DNA of 64,000 nt, taken from the NCBI GenBank assembly GCA_017559445.1, contig JAFYSJ010000023.1:34829-98828 (forward strand), written 5' to 3'. The position numbers were made by a program, and so were the translations under genes. This document shows, piece by piece, positions 1 to 7,282 of this stretch. The stretch's first letter is position 1; the number at the start of each line of letters is the position of its first letter. The notes below the pieces were generated by a model. It worked only from the letters and a program-made list of their open reading frames with translations, was not told where the DNA came from and made no database searches. The DNA comes from Clostridia bacterium. Lineage in GTDB: Bacteria; Bacillota; Clostridia; RGIG7378.

Positions 1-89
1 TCAAGCAACTCATCAGATGCACCATTACTAATCTGTGAGTCAATCTTATTCTTTAATGCAACAAATTGTTCAATTACTTTTAAATCCAT
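1..89 (-). CDS. Unknown protein, N-terminal end only (cut by window edge)
   Basis: Only the first 29 codons are inside the window. The ATG lies two bases after the recO stop codon (minus direction), so it is probably the next gene of the era-recO operon. The visible residues begin MDLKVIEQFVALKNKID and look helical and soluble. I do not recognise the family from so short a piece and assign no function. Confidence 0.55.
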   Translation of the reverse strand, partial: MDLKVIEQFVALKNKIDSQISNGASDELL

Positions 90-91
90 AC

Positions 92-838
92 TTAATCCCT
101 TAATTTATCCAAATAATCTAACTTGTGATACTCTCGTTCGTTAACCTTTTCGATAATCTTGCGAGCCAAATTAACAAATTGCTTTTTAGAAACATCGTCC
201 AACGTAAACTTGTATGTCTTACGAATGTCACATGTAGCCACATATTTTAATGCCCTAAGGCATCCTTCCCCTATGGGAATAAACCTCATACTTTTGCCAC
301 CGCAATCCTTGCACATTACTGAATACTCATCCATATCAAAATAATATGGAGCCTCAGTTAATGTAACTCCGCAGTCCCTACATGCAGTAATCTCAGGAAT
401 AAATCCGTTAAGACATGCCATTTTGAACTCAAAACAAGCTCCAACAAGTTCTGGATCTGCTCCCTCTGACAACATATACAATGCACAAAGGAACAAAAGA
501 AGCATGTCGTCTGCCTGCTGTTCCTCCTGAACCATATCACCCATTATTTCAGCCAAATGGGATGCATAAGTAATAGCAAAAATATCGTTACGCAAGTTGT
601 AGAAACTCTCGATAATCTCTGCAGAATTCAGCCTATACTTACCGGACTGTACGTAAAGGTTAAAATCCGAATAAGCAAAAATATCTGTACCAGCAGAATT
701 CTTACTCTTAGTCTTACGAACACCACCGGCATATACATTTATTTTGCCAATACCCTTCGCGATGAGAGTAATAGCCCTATCCCCCTCGCCTGTATCAAAG
801 GCGCGAATAACAATAGCCTTGGTGTTTACAAAAGACAT
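92..838 (-). CDS. recO: DNA repair protein RecO
   Basis: RecO mediates RecA loading in the RecFOR recombinational repair pathway and anneals complementary strands. The 248-residue product has the family's normal length. An N-terminal OB-fold region begins with VNTKAIVIRAFDTGEGDR, followed by a helical domain with a four-cysteine zinc knuckle (CRDCG near residue 153 and CKDCG near 177). The ATG is preceded by an AGGG site. It follows era by one base, the common Firmicute order, so translation is probably coupled. Nothing looks broken. Confidence 0.95.
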   Translation of the reverse strand: MSFVNTKAIVIRAFDTGEGDRAITLIAKGIGKINVYAGGVRKTKSKNSAGTDIFAYSDFNLYVQSGKYRLNSAEIIESFYNLRNDIFAITYASHLAEIMGDMVQEEQQADDMLLLFLCALYMLSEGADPELVGACFEFKMACLNGFIPEITACRDCGVTLTEAPYYFDMDEYSVMCKDCGGKSMRFIPIGEGCLRALKYVATCDIRKTYKFTLDDVSKKQFVNLARKIIEKVNEREYHKLDYLDKLRD

Positions 839-839
839 A

Positions 840-1736
840 TTAATCCCTACGTTCTGTGTATCCTAAATCTCTAAGAGCTGACATGTTATCTTTCCAGCCA
901 CTCTTTACCTTAACCCACAACTGGAGGAAAACCTTAGTTCCAAGAAGTCGCTCCATCTGTGTACGAGAGTTAGAACCAATCTTCTTAAGCATTTCTCCGC
1001 CCTTACCGATAAGAATGCTCTTGTGAGAATCTCTCTCGCACATTACTGTGGCAGCAATCTCAATAACGCCGTCCTCTCTCTCCTTAAATGTGTCAACTAC
1101 AACGCCAACACCGTGAGGAACTTCGTCTCTAAGGTATCTCAAAATACTCTCTCTAACATACTCTGCGCAAATCTGTTTCTCTGGCATATCTGTAAGGTAG
1201 TCATCTGGGAAAAGCATATGTCCCTCTGGCAACATCTTGTAGATAATCTCCTCGAGAACCTTAATTCCGTCGCCTGTTCTAGCAGAAACTGGAATAATAT
1301 CCTGGAAGTTAAATCTCTTGCTGTACTCGTTGATAATCTTAAGCAAGGACTCCTTTTCAACAGCATCTACCTTGTTAATAATGAGGCAAATTGGCTTACG
1401 AACCTTGGCGATTCTCTCCAAAATAGCTTCCTCTGTCTCTCTGATCTGAGGTCTAGTTGCATCTACTACAAACAAAAGACAATCTGCATTGCCCATGGAG
1501 CCGTCAGCAACCTTATTCATGTACTTACCGAGACGAGTCTTAGGTGCATGGATACCAGGAGTATCCAAGAAAATAGCCTGCATCTTGTCATTTGTAACAA
1601 CACCAGTAATAACATTTCTAGTTGTCTGTGCTCTGGGAGAAACAATAGCAATCTTTTCTCCGCAAAGTCTGTTGAGCAATGTAGACTTACCTACATTTGG
1701 AATACCAATAATGGAAATATAACCACACTTAAACAA
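840..1736 (-). CDS. era: GTPase Era, ribosome assembly
   Basis: Era is a GTPase that binds the 3' end of 16S rRNA during 30S maturation. The sequence shows G1 GIPNVGKST (residues 11-19), G3 DTPG (near 59), G4 NKVD (near 121) and a C-terminal KH domain with ILIGKGGEMLKKIG. Length of 298 residues is typical. The start is TTG, chosen because AGGAGG lies seven bases upstream and translation begins just before the G domain. Located between ybeY and recO, its usual neighbours. Confidence 0.96.
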   Translation of the reverse strand: MFKCGYISIIGIPNVGKSTLLNRLCGEKIAIVSPRAQTTRNVITGVVTNDKMQAIFLDTPGIHAPKTRLGKYMNKVADGSMGNADCLLFVVDATRPQIRETEEAILERIAKVRKPICLIINKVDAVEKESLLKIINEYSKRFNFQDIIPVSARTGDGIKVLEEIIYKMLPEGHMLFPDDYLTDMPEKQICAEYVRESILRYLRDEVPHGVGVVVDTFKEREDGVIEIAATVMCERDSHKSILIGKGGEMLKKIGSNSRTQMERLLGTKVFLQLWVKVKSGWKDNMSALRDLGYTERRD

Positions 1737-1740
1737 AATA

Positions 1741-2211
1741 TTACCTCCTAAGTCCTAACTTATTAAGGACGATTTCCTGCTTTTCAAACATGATGTTGCT
1801 GCCGTCAACATGGTCATATCCCATGATGTGATACATGCCATGGCAGAACAAAAAACCAATCTCTCTATCTACGCTGTGACCATACTCCTTGGCCTGTTCC
1901 ACAGCTCTCTCAATAGAGATTACAATATCTCCCAAGTACAAGCGACCTCTCTCTAAATCGTAGGGCTCGTACACAAGTTCACCATTAAGGGAATCTGTGC
2001 TTGGGAAAGAAAGAACATCTGTAGGAGCGTCAATTTGTCTCTGCTCCTTGTTAATCTCACGAATGTACTCGTTGTCACAAAAGATAACGGAAACTCTGCA
2101 AGGAACCTTAATGCCCTCCTGTGCAAGGCTAAGCTTAGCAATCTTGCGAAGGACTGCCTTTTTAGGTTTAAGGGGCAACTTAGTCTCCTGTGAAAATGTA
2201 ATCTTATTCAT
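1741..2211 (-). CDS. ybeY: Endoribonuclease YbeY, rRNA maturation
   Basis: YbeY is a metal-dependent RNase needed for 16S rRNA 3'-end processing and ribosome quality control. The zinc-binding signature HGMYHIMGYDH (about residues 125-135) is intact and the 156-residue length is normal. Its start codon overlaps the stop region of the upstream HD phosphohydrolase gene by eight bases, implying coupled translation in a phosphohydrolase-ybeY-era-recO operon. The cdd and dgkA genes often found between ybeY and era in other Firmicutes are absent here; cdd lies at about 25 kb instead. Confidence 0.95.
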   Translation of the reverse strand: MNKITFSQETKLPLKPKKAVLRKIAKLSLAQEGIKVPCRVSVIFCDNEYIREINKEQRQIDAPTDVLSFPSTDSLNGELVYEPYDLERGRLYLGDIVISIERAVEQAKEYGHSVDREIGFLFCHGMYHIMGYDHVDGSNIMFEKQEIVLNKLGLRR

Positions 2212-3622
2212 TTGAACCTACAAGTTCAGGCTTTTTGTACTCTGTACGAAGATGGTAATATCCACCAATTACAACCTTGAACCTTGCTCCAATCTCATTT
2301 ATTTCCTTAAAGGATATTGCAGACTCAGACAACTGGTTATCTGCAATCTTACCGTTGATAATATCGTCAACTCTCTTGGATACAGTTTCCTCATTTTTGT
2401 CAGGTAAAGATCTAACCGCAGCTTCTACGCTATCTGCAAGCATAAGGATTACAGCCTCCTTAGAAACTGGCTTAGGTGCATTGTACCTAAATTCGTCCTC
2501 AGTAACATCATCTCCAAAGTACTTATCGTTTAGTGCCTTGTAATAGAAATATGTTGTAGTTGTATTTCCGTGGTGAGAACCGATTACATCGATTACCTCT
2601 GTTGGAAGCTTATACTTTCTAGCCAAGTCTATGCCATCTGTAATATGGCTAAACAAAATATCTCTGCTCTCGTATGGATCAAGCATGTCATGAGGATTTG
2701 AACCATTCTGGTTTTCACCAAAGTACTGTGGTCTCTTAAGCTTGCCAATGTCATGATACATAGCTGCAACCTTAACCAAAGATGTGTTAGTGCCAATGGA
2801 ATCAGATGCTGCCTCAGCCAAATTGCTTACCATTACACTGTGGTGATATGTGCCAGGTGCCTCAGAAATAAGTCTCTTGAGAAGTGGGCTATTCTGGTTC
2901 ATAAGCTCCTGTGCTCTAAACTCTGTAAGAACACCAGAAATTCTCTCAAACAGTGGCAAAATGCCAACGATTAACATAACGCTGATAAAACAGTTAAGGG
3001 CAATAAATCCTGAGTCTCTCAAAATAACTGTCCAATTGTCTGCAAGACCTGTGCTATTGAGAAGCATGAGGGCAAAGGAAACTGCAAAGGACCCAATTGC
3101 GCCACCAACACCCATCATCGAAAGAGTACTACGTTCCTTAGTGGATGTTATGAGCTTAGAGATCATAAGGCAAACTGCCAAAATAATAGGTGCGTAGATT
3201 AAAAACTCTGGACGACTAGCAAATGCTGTAATTAGAACATTACATACAGCAGAAACCCAAGCCATCTTGTATCCATAAAGAATTGCAAACAAGCATGAAA
3301 CAAAAATTGCAGGTGTAACAAACATAAGGTTCTCTGCCCTGCAAATAAAGAACAAAGCAAGAACGCATGCCATTTCACATGCTGTAATGATGAAAATATT
3401 CTTAATGCCTGAGTTCTTTTTGCTCATGACCTCCTCTATACCAACAGCCATAAAAAGTGTTGTAAGAGAAGAAATAACAATGGCACAAAGAATATAAAGT
3501 AGCTTAACAAACAAATTTGAAACTGTAACAGAATCAACTACGTTAACTGACAATAAAACTGAAACAAAAATAAAGAGAAAGCCATAAATGATGTAGTGCT
3601 TTTTGAACCACTTCTTTAACAT
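2204..3622 (-). CDS. Membrane HD-domain phosphohydrolase, short PgpH-like
   Basis: Members of the 7TM-HD (PgpH) family hydrolyse cyclic di-AMP. Here about six hydrophobic segments (residues 8-220) precede a cytoplasmic HD domain with APGTYHHSVMV, MYHDIGKL and SHHGNTTT. The ORF can be extended to 3640, but GGGAGGAG is a ribosome binding site for the ATG at 3622 (MLKKWF). At about 472 residues it lacks the large extracellular domain of full-length PgpH proteins, which are about 700 residues. It stands between phoH and ybeY, the place of pgpH in many clostridia. The c-di-AMP activity is inferred from family and position. Confidence 0.85.
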   Translation of the reverse strand: MLKKWFKKHYIIYGFLFIFVSVLLSVNVVDSVTVSNLFVKLLYILCAIVISSLTTLFMAVGIEEVMSKKNSGIKNIFIITACEMACVLALFFICRAENLMFVTPAIFVSCLFAILYGYKMAWVSAVCNVLITAFASRPEFLIYAPIILAVCLMISKLITSTKERSTLSMMGVGGAIGSFAVSFALMLLNSTGLADNWTVILRDSGFIALNCFISVMLIVGILPLFERISGVLTEFRAQELMNQNSPLLKRLISEAPGTYHHSVMVSNLAEAASDSIGTNTSLVKVAAMYHDIGKLKRPQYFGENQNGSNPHDMLDPYESRDILFSHITDGIDLARKYKLPTEVIDVIGSHHGNTTTTYFYYKALNDKYFGDDVTEDEFRYNAPKPVSKEAVILMLADSVEAAVRSLPDKNEETVSKRVDDIINGKIADNQLSESAISFKEINEIGARFKVVIGGYYHLRTEYKKPELVGSNE

Positions 3623-3704
3623 AACACGATCTCCTCCCATAATTAGTCATGAATATACATATATAGTGAGTTTATCATTTTGACAGTGAAAAGTCGACAT
3701 ATTT

Positions 3705-3828
3705 TAGTGAGCCGCAACTGCGTTGCTAGTGAGCCGCGGAGCTAGTAGGCCGCAAGCAAAGCTTGCTAGTGAAACGCCTTCGGCTAGTGAACCGCTGCGC
3801 TAGTAGCCGCAACTGCGTTGCTAGTGAA
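3705..3828. repeat. Array of six variable micro-hairpins with TAGTGA linkers
   Basis: On the plus strand the linker TAGTGA or TAGTAG recurs, each followed by a short GC stem-loop: GCAACtgcGTTGC, GCggaGC, GCAAGCaaaGCTTGC, GCCttcGGC, GCtgcGC and again GCAACtgcGTTGC. Stems vary from 2 to 6 bp, and loops are always three bases. A shorter array of the same design in the opposite orientation lies at 25803-25864. It occupies most of the gap between the leucine-rich-repeat gene and the HD phosphohydrolase gene. I see no reading frame in it. Confidence 0.75.
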
Positions 3829-3843
3829 TGTGGCATGTTTCAA

Positions 3844-3877
3844 TAAAAAAAGCCACTACGGATTTCTCCATAATGGC
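3844..3877 (-). terminator. Rho-independent terminator of the LRR lipoprotein gene
   Basis: On the minus strand GCCATTA pairs with TAGTGGC (one G-T pair), an inner GGA/TCC closes a GAAA loop, and seven T follow. It lies directly after the stop codon of the leucine-rich-repeat gene. Confidence 0.85.
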
Positions 3878-3886
3878 CTATAACTA

Positions 3887-4864
3887 TTACCTATGAATTG
3901 GTTCTGTTAGGTTAACTAAGAACTCTGCTGCTGTCTCAGGATTACCTAAAATTTCAGCAAGGTCTCCCCAATTTTCTGATCCTCTAACCCTAACATTTTT
4001 TAAATTATTGCACTCATAGAAAGCATATTCACTTATAGAATTCAATCTGTGATGAGTAGTTAAACTTTCAATATCACAACCTGCAAAAGCATATTCTCCA
4101 ATCCACGTAATCATATTGGACAATTCCACATCCTTAAGAGACTTGCAATTCTTAAATGCTGCTCTCTGTATGGAAACAACGGAATCTGGAATCACTATTG
4201 AAGTAAGTTTCTCACAACCCGAAAATGTTGATGGAAAAATTGCTTTGATTCCATTTGAAAGCTGTACTGTTTCTAATGATGTACAATCAATAAATGCTCC
4301 CATATTCACATAAGTAACGCTATCTGGTAAGTTCAAATTCAATAAAGAACTACACTCCATAAAAGCATAAGCATCGATTGTTGTTAATTTATTACCAAAT
4401 TCAACTTCCTTAAGGTTCAAGCATGCTGCGAATGCAGATTTTCCAATTTCAGTTAATTCCGCAGGCAATTTAAGTTTTTCAAATGAACATCCTGCAAAAG
4501 CATAATCCCCAATCTTAGTAATATTGTCAGAGAATTGAACAGATTCTATCTGACCATGAAAATCAAAGGCACTTGCGGCTATTTCAGTTACTGTATATCC
4601 ATAAATATCGTCTGGAATTACAACATTTATCTGAGAATATGTAGGGGAACTTAAGAAAATATACGCAGTAAATCCTGTAATAGTGCAAGTTTTACCATCA
4701 GGATTTATTTCGTATGTAAAAACTTCGTGCTCTCGTAAATCTCCTGAAAGATCTAATGCTGTGGAATTTTCAGATTCTGTTATATCCTCTGTATTAACAT
4801 CATTGCATGCAACAAAAGACATACACATAGCTACTAATAACAGTAAACAAAAATACTTCTTCAT
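3887..4864 (-). CDS. BspA-type leucine-rich-repeat lipoprotein
   Basis: A 325-residue surface lipoprotein. A signal peptide with a lipobox-like end (MCMSFVAC, lipidated Cys about residue 20) is followed by about ten LRR_5 repeats of the form IGDYAFAGCSFEKLKLP and AFYECNNLKNV between residues 60 and 300. Such proteins are exported and often mediate adhesion in gut bacteria; the ligand here is unknown. It interrupts the usual phoH-to-ybeY gene run and is flanked by two kinds of small repeats (3705-3828 and 5001-5042), which suggests a later insertion. It has its own terminator. Confidence 0.85.
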   Translation of the reverse strand: MKKYFCLLLLVAMCMSFVACNDVNTEDITESENSTALDLSGDLREHEVFTYEINPDGKTCTITGFTAYIFLSSPTYSQINVVIPDDIYGYTVTEIAASAFDFHGQIESVQFSDNITKIGDYAFAGCSFEKLKLPAELTEIGKSAFAACLNLKEVEFGNKLTTIDAYAFMECSSLLNLNLPDSVTYVNMGAFIDCTSLETVQLSNGIKAIFPSTFSGCEKLTSIVIPDSVVSIQRAAFKNCKSLKDVELSNMITWIGEYAFAGCDIESLTTHHRLNSISEYAFYECNNLKNVRVRGSENWGDLAEILGNPETAAEFLVNLTEPIHR

Positions 4865-5000
4865 ACGTACACCTCACTTGTTTGACTTAAGCCAATCAAA
4901 ATCTCTATCTACTTCAATAACCTCACACAATCTATATGTATTACTAAAATAATCAATCAAATATGTTCCTATAAATGACCTCATGACCATAGTGACATTC

Positions 5001-5042
5001 ACTAAACACCCAACACCCAACACCAAACACTAAACACCAACT
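5001..5042. repeat. Heptad DNA repeat (ACYMAAC x6)
   Basis: Six perfect-register 7-bp units on the plus strand: ACTAAAC, ACCCAAC, ACCCAAC, ACCAAAC, ACTAAAC, ACCAACT. It lies just after the phoH stop codon. Related heptads appear at 25618-25638 (reverse orientation) and 25792-25806. Confidence 0.7.
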
Positions 5043-5051
5043 GCGCAGCAA

Positions 5052-6017
5052 CTACTTTATTTCATTTTTCTCAAATGCCTTAATAATCTTCTTAACCAAG
5101 GAATGTCTTACAACATCTCTCTCATTAAGTGTGGCAAATGCAATACCGTCAATGTCTCTCAAAATTCGAGAAACATACTTAAGACCTGACTTCTTACCGT
5201 CTGGCAAGTCGATCTGTGTAATATCACCTGTTACAACCATCTTAGAGCCAAAGCCCATACGTGTCAGGAACATCTTCATCTGCTCTGTTGTTGTGTTCTG
5301 AGCCTCGTCCAAAATGATAAATGAATCATCCAAAGTACGTCCACGCATGTATGCCAAAGGTGCAATCTCGATAATGCCCTTTTCCATATTCTTTTGGAAA
5401 ACTTCCTGACCCATGATCTCATAAAGAGCATCGTAAAGAGGTCTCAAATATGGATCAACCTTACTCTGTAAATCGCCTGGCAAGAAGCCAAGCTTTTCAC
5501 CAGCTTCAACTGCAGGACGAGTCAAAATAATTCTGCTAACTTCCTTGTTTCTGAGGGCAACACATGCCATGGCAACTGCCAAAAAAGTCTTACCTGTACC
5601 CGCAGGACCAATGGCAAACATAATGTCATTCTTGCGAATTGCTTCAATATATGCTCTCTGACCTGCTGTCTTTGGCTCGATCTTTCTACCTCTAGCTGTG
5701 ATACAAACATAGTCGCCAGTTACAGGGGCCATAGCATCGTCAAAATCCTTCTTAAGTACATCCTGCATAGTGTAGTAGATAGTTTGACGAGTTACAGGCA
5801 CACCGCTTTCAGATGCAGAAATAGCCTTCCTGATTATATCTTCAGCAAGCAAACGCTTGTCCTCTTCGCCAACGATAACGATGGCGCCATCTCTTCTAAA
5901 TATATTTACTCCAAGTTCAGATTCTACCAGCTTTACATTGCCATCTAATGTGCCAAACACATCTGCCATTACCTGTGCAGATTCTACCTCAATGTATGTT
6001 CTCGCTGTCTCCGTCAT
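5052..6017 (-). CDS. PhoH-like P-loop ATPase
   Basis: PhoH-family proteins are cytoplasmic P-loop ATPases thought to act on RNA. This 321-residue protein has a Walker A motif GPAGTGKTFLA (near residue 138), Walker B-like FIILDEAQN (near 234) and the conserved VVTGDITQIDLP (near 260), with an N-terminal KH-like segment. The ATG overlaps the 3' end of yqfD by 29 bases. The order yqfC-yqfD-phoH is the standard clostridial/bacillar arrangement. The precise role of the family is not settled. Confidence 0.92.
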   Translation of the reverse strand: MTETARTYIEVESAQVMADVFGTLDGNVKLVESELGVNIFRRDGAIVIVGEEDKRLLAEDIIRKAISASESGVPVTRQTIYYTMQDVLKKDFDDAMAPVTGDYVCITARGRKIEPKTAGQRAYIEAIRKNDIMFAIGPAGTGKTFLAVAMACVALRNKEVSRIILTRPAVEAGEKLGFLPGDLQSKVDPYLRPLYDALYEIMGQEVFQKNMEKGIIEIAPLAYMRGRTLDDSFIILDEAQNTTTEQMKMFLTRMGFGSKMVVTGDITQIDLPDGKKSGLKYVSRILRDIDGIAFATLNERDVVRHSLVKKIIKAFEKNEIK

Positions 6018-6969
6018 ATTCTACTGTCCCCTCTATGTACTTTGTCTTAGCAATATTTGTGGTATATTCCACCAAAACGGAATATTCATCCACTTCTAAT
6101 CCTCTAGAAATAGTTGTGTTGACTATTTTGTAAGTCATTCCTTCCATTTCTGAGGCAACTCTTCTACGCAACATGTCCCAGACAGCATCTTCCTCTGTGC
6201 CCTTGGGTACATCTTGTGAATATGTTTCCCAAACAATGGCCATAACAACAGCCTTTGCGCTGACCACCTTTTCTTCCTTTTCGGAGACAAAATGGGAAAC
6301 TAAAATTTCGCCTGCCGAAACTGCACGTCCAACCTTGACTAACGAATGTCCAGATAGGCAGGTTATTCCAACTATATAACCATCTCTTGCCGCCACAATA
6401 TCACAAATTTCGCCATTTGGACGACTAGAAATATAGTTAGCCTCGGATATCTTAAGGGTAGCAACTGTACCTTGTACGTCAAACTCTGCCCATGAAATCC
6501 TAGAATCCGCCAATAAAAGCTGATTAGATACATGCTCGTCAGATATACCGTACTTTATTGCGCCAATGTATATACCCTGCGTCTCCAAATACTCCAGCAA
6601 ATCACCTATGGCAATGGAATCATTCCCTTGAACTTCAATCTTGGTAATAAAAGATGTGCCCAAGAAAAACATGGCCATGCTTACAAGTACGCCCAGTAAC
6701 AATCCCAAGGATCTAACAACAGCCTTATATACAACAGGTCTACCATGCAATGTCACTGACTTAATGTGGCAATTGCATTTAGTAGCAATACTTTGTATCT
6801 CTTTAACCATGCCGTGGTCCACATCAAAAGAGATAGAATCCGCGTCAAATTTCAGGTTAATAAGGCAAATATCTCTGGCACAACAAATGCGAATAAACCT
6901 GTTACATTGTTGTCCTTCTACGGTCATTTTAGCAAATCCACATACAAAATTCCACAGAGAAGTACTCAT
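5989..6969 (-). CDS. yqfD: Sporulation protein YqfD
   Basis: YqfD is a membrane protein expressed in the mother cell during sporulation. The 326-residue product has an N-terminal cytoplasmic region, one strong membrane segment (about residues 88-108, LGLLLGVLVSMAMFFLGTSF) and a long outer domain containing the family pattern around RDGYIVGITCLSGHSLVKVG. It overlaps yqfC by four bases and phoH by 29, showing a tight operon. Its presence implies a spore former or a recent descendant of one. Confidence 0.88.
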   Translation of the reverse strand: MSTSLWNFVCGFAKMTVEGQQCNRFIRICCARDICLINLKFDADSISFDVDHGMVKEIQSIATKCNCHIKSVTLHGRPVVYKAVVRSLGLLLGVLVSMAMFFLGTSFITKIEVQGNDSIAIGDLLEYLETQGIYIGAIKYGISDEHVSNQLLLADSRISWAEFDVQGTVATLKISEANYISSRPNGEICDIVAARDGYIVGITCLSGHSLVKVGRAVSAGEILVSHFVSEKEEKVVSAKAVVMAIVWETYSQDVPKGTEEDAVWDMLRRRVASEMEGMTYKIVNTTISRGLEVDEYSVLVEYTTNIAKTKYIEGTVEYDGDSENIH

Positions 6970-7229
6970 TTGAGGCTCTCCTTAAAGGCTATGGAACATA
7001 TGACGCCAACAATAGTCACAGATACTCCATCTATTTTAGTCACTCTAAGCTTTCTACCACAAATAACAAGAGGGCAAAGACATGTGTTTATCCATATTTC
7101 TTGATTCGAATATTTTATAACGCCCTTGTGACCATATATGATCATGGCGTTTTTGGTGGCAGCAATACGTGGAGATACAGACAGCTCTGCTAAAGGCAAA
7201 TAAGAAATAGCTGTTCCTAAGTTATACAA
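6966..7229 (-). CDS. yqfC: Sporulation protein YqfC (YabP-like)
   Basis: A small (87-residue) YabP/YqfC-family protein associated with the forespore-engulfing membranes. The region LGTAISYLPLAELSVSPRIAATKN... carries the family's conserved 'grv.i..h.gI..Y' type segment (IIYGHKGVIKYSNQEI). The start is TTG, chosen because AAGGAG lies five bases upstream and no ATG is available in frame nearby. The stop overlaps the yqfD start. Confidence 0.75.
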   Translation of the reverse strand: MYNLGTAISYLPLAELSVSPRIAATKNAMIIYGHKGVIKYSNQEIWINTCLCPLVICGRKLRVTKIDGVSVTIVGVICSIAFKESLK

Positions 7230-7282
7230 AGTTACTCCTTAGTTTTTGTATATTTTATTTGCCTTTGGGCTGGTTAATTACA

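Noticed and set aside
1023..1751. Long plus-strand reading frame opposite era
   Set aside because: It mirrors the well-supported era frame; no ribosome binding site and Cys/Asn/Leu-rich composition typical of an antisense shadow.
3705..3828. CRISPR or coding repeat
   Set aside because: Units of 16-24 bp with variable hairpins and no unique spacers; stop codons in most frames.
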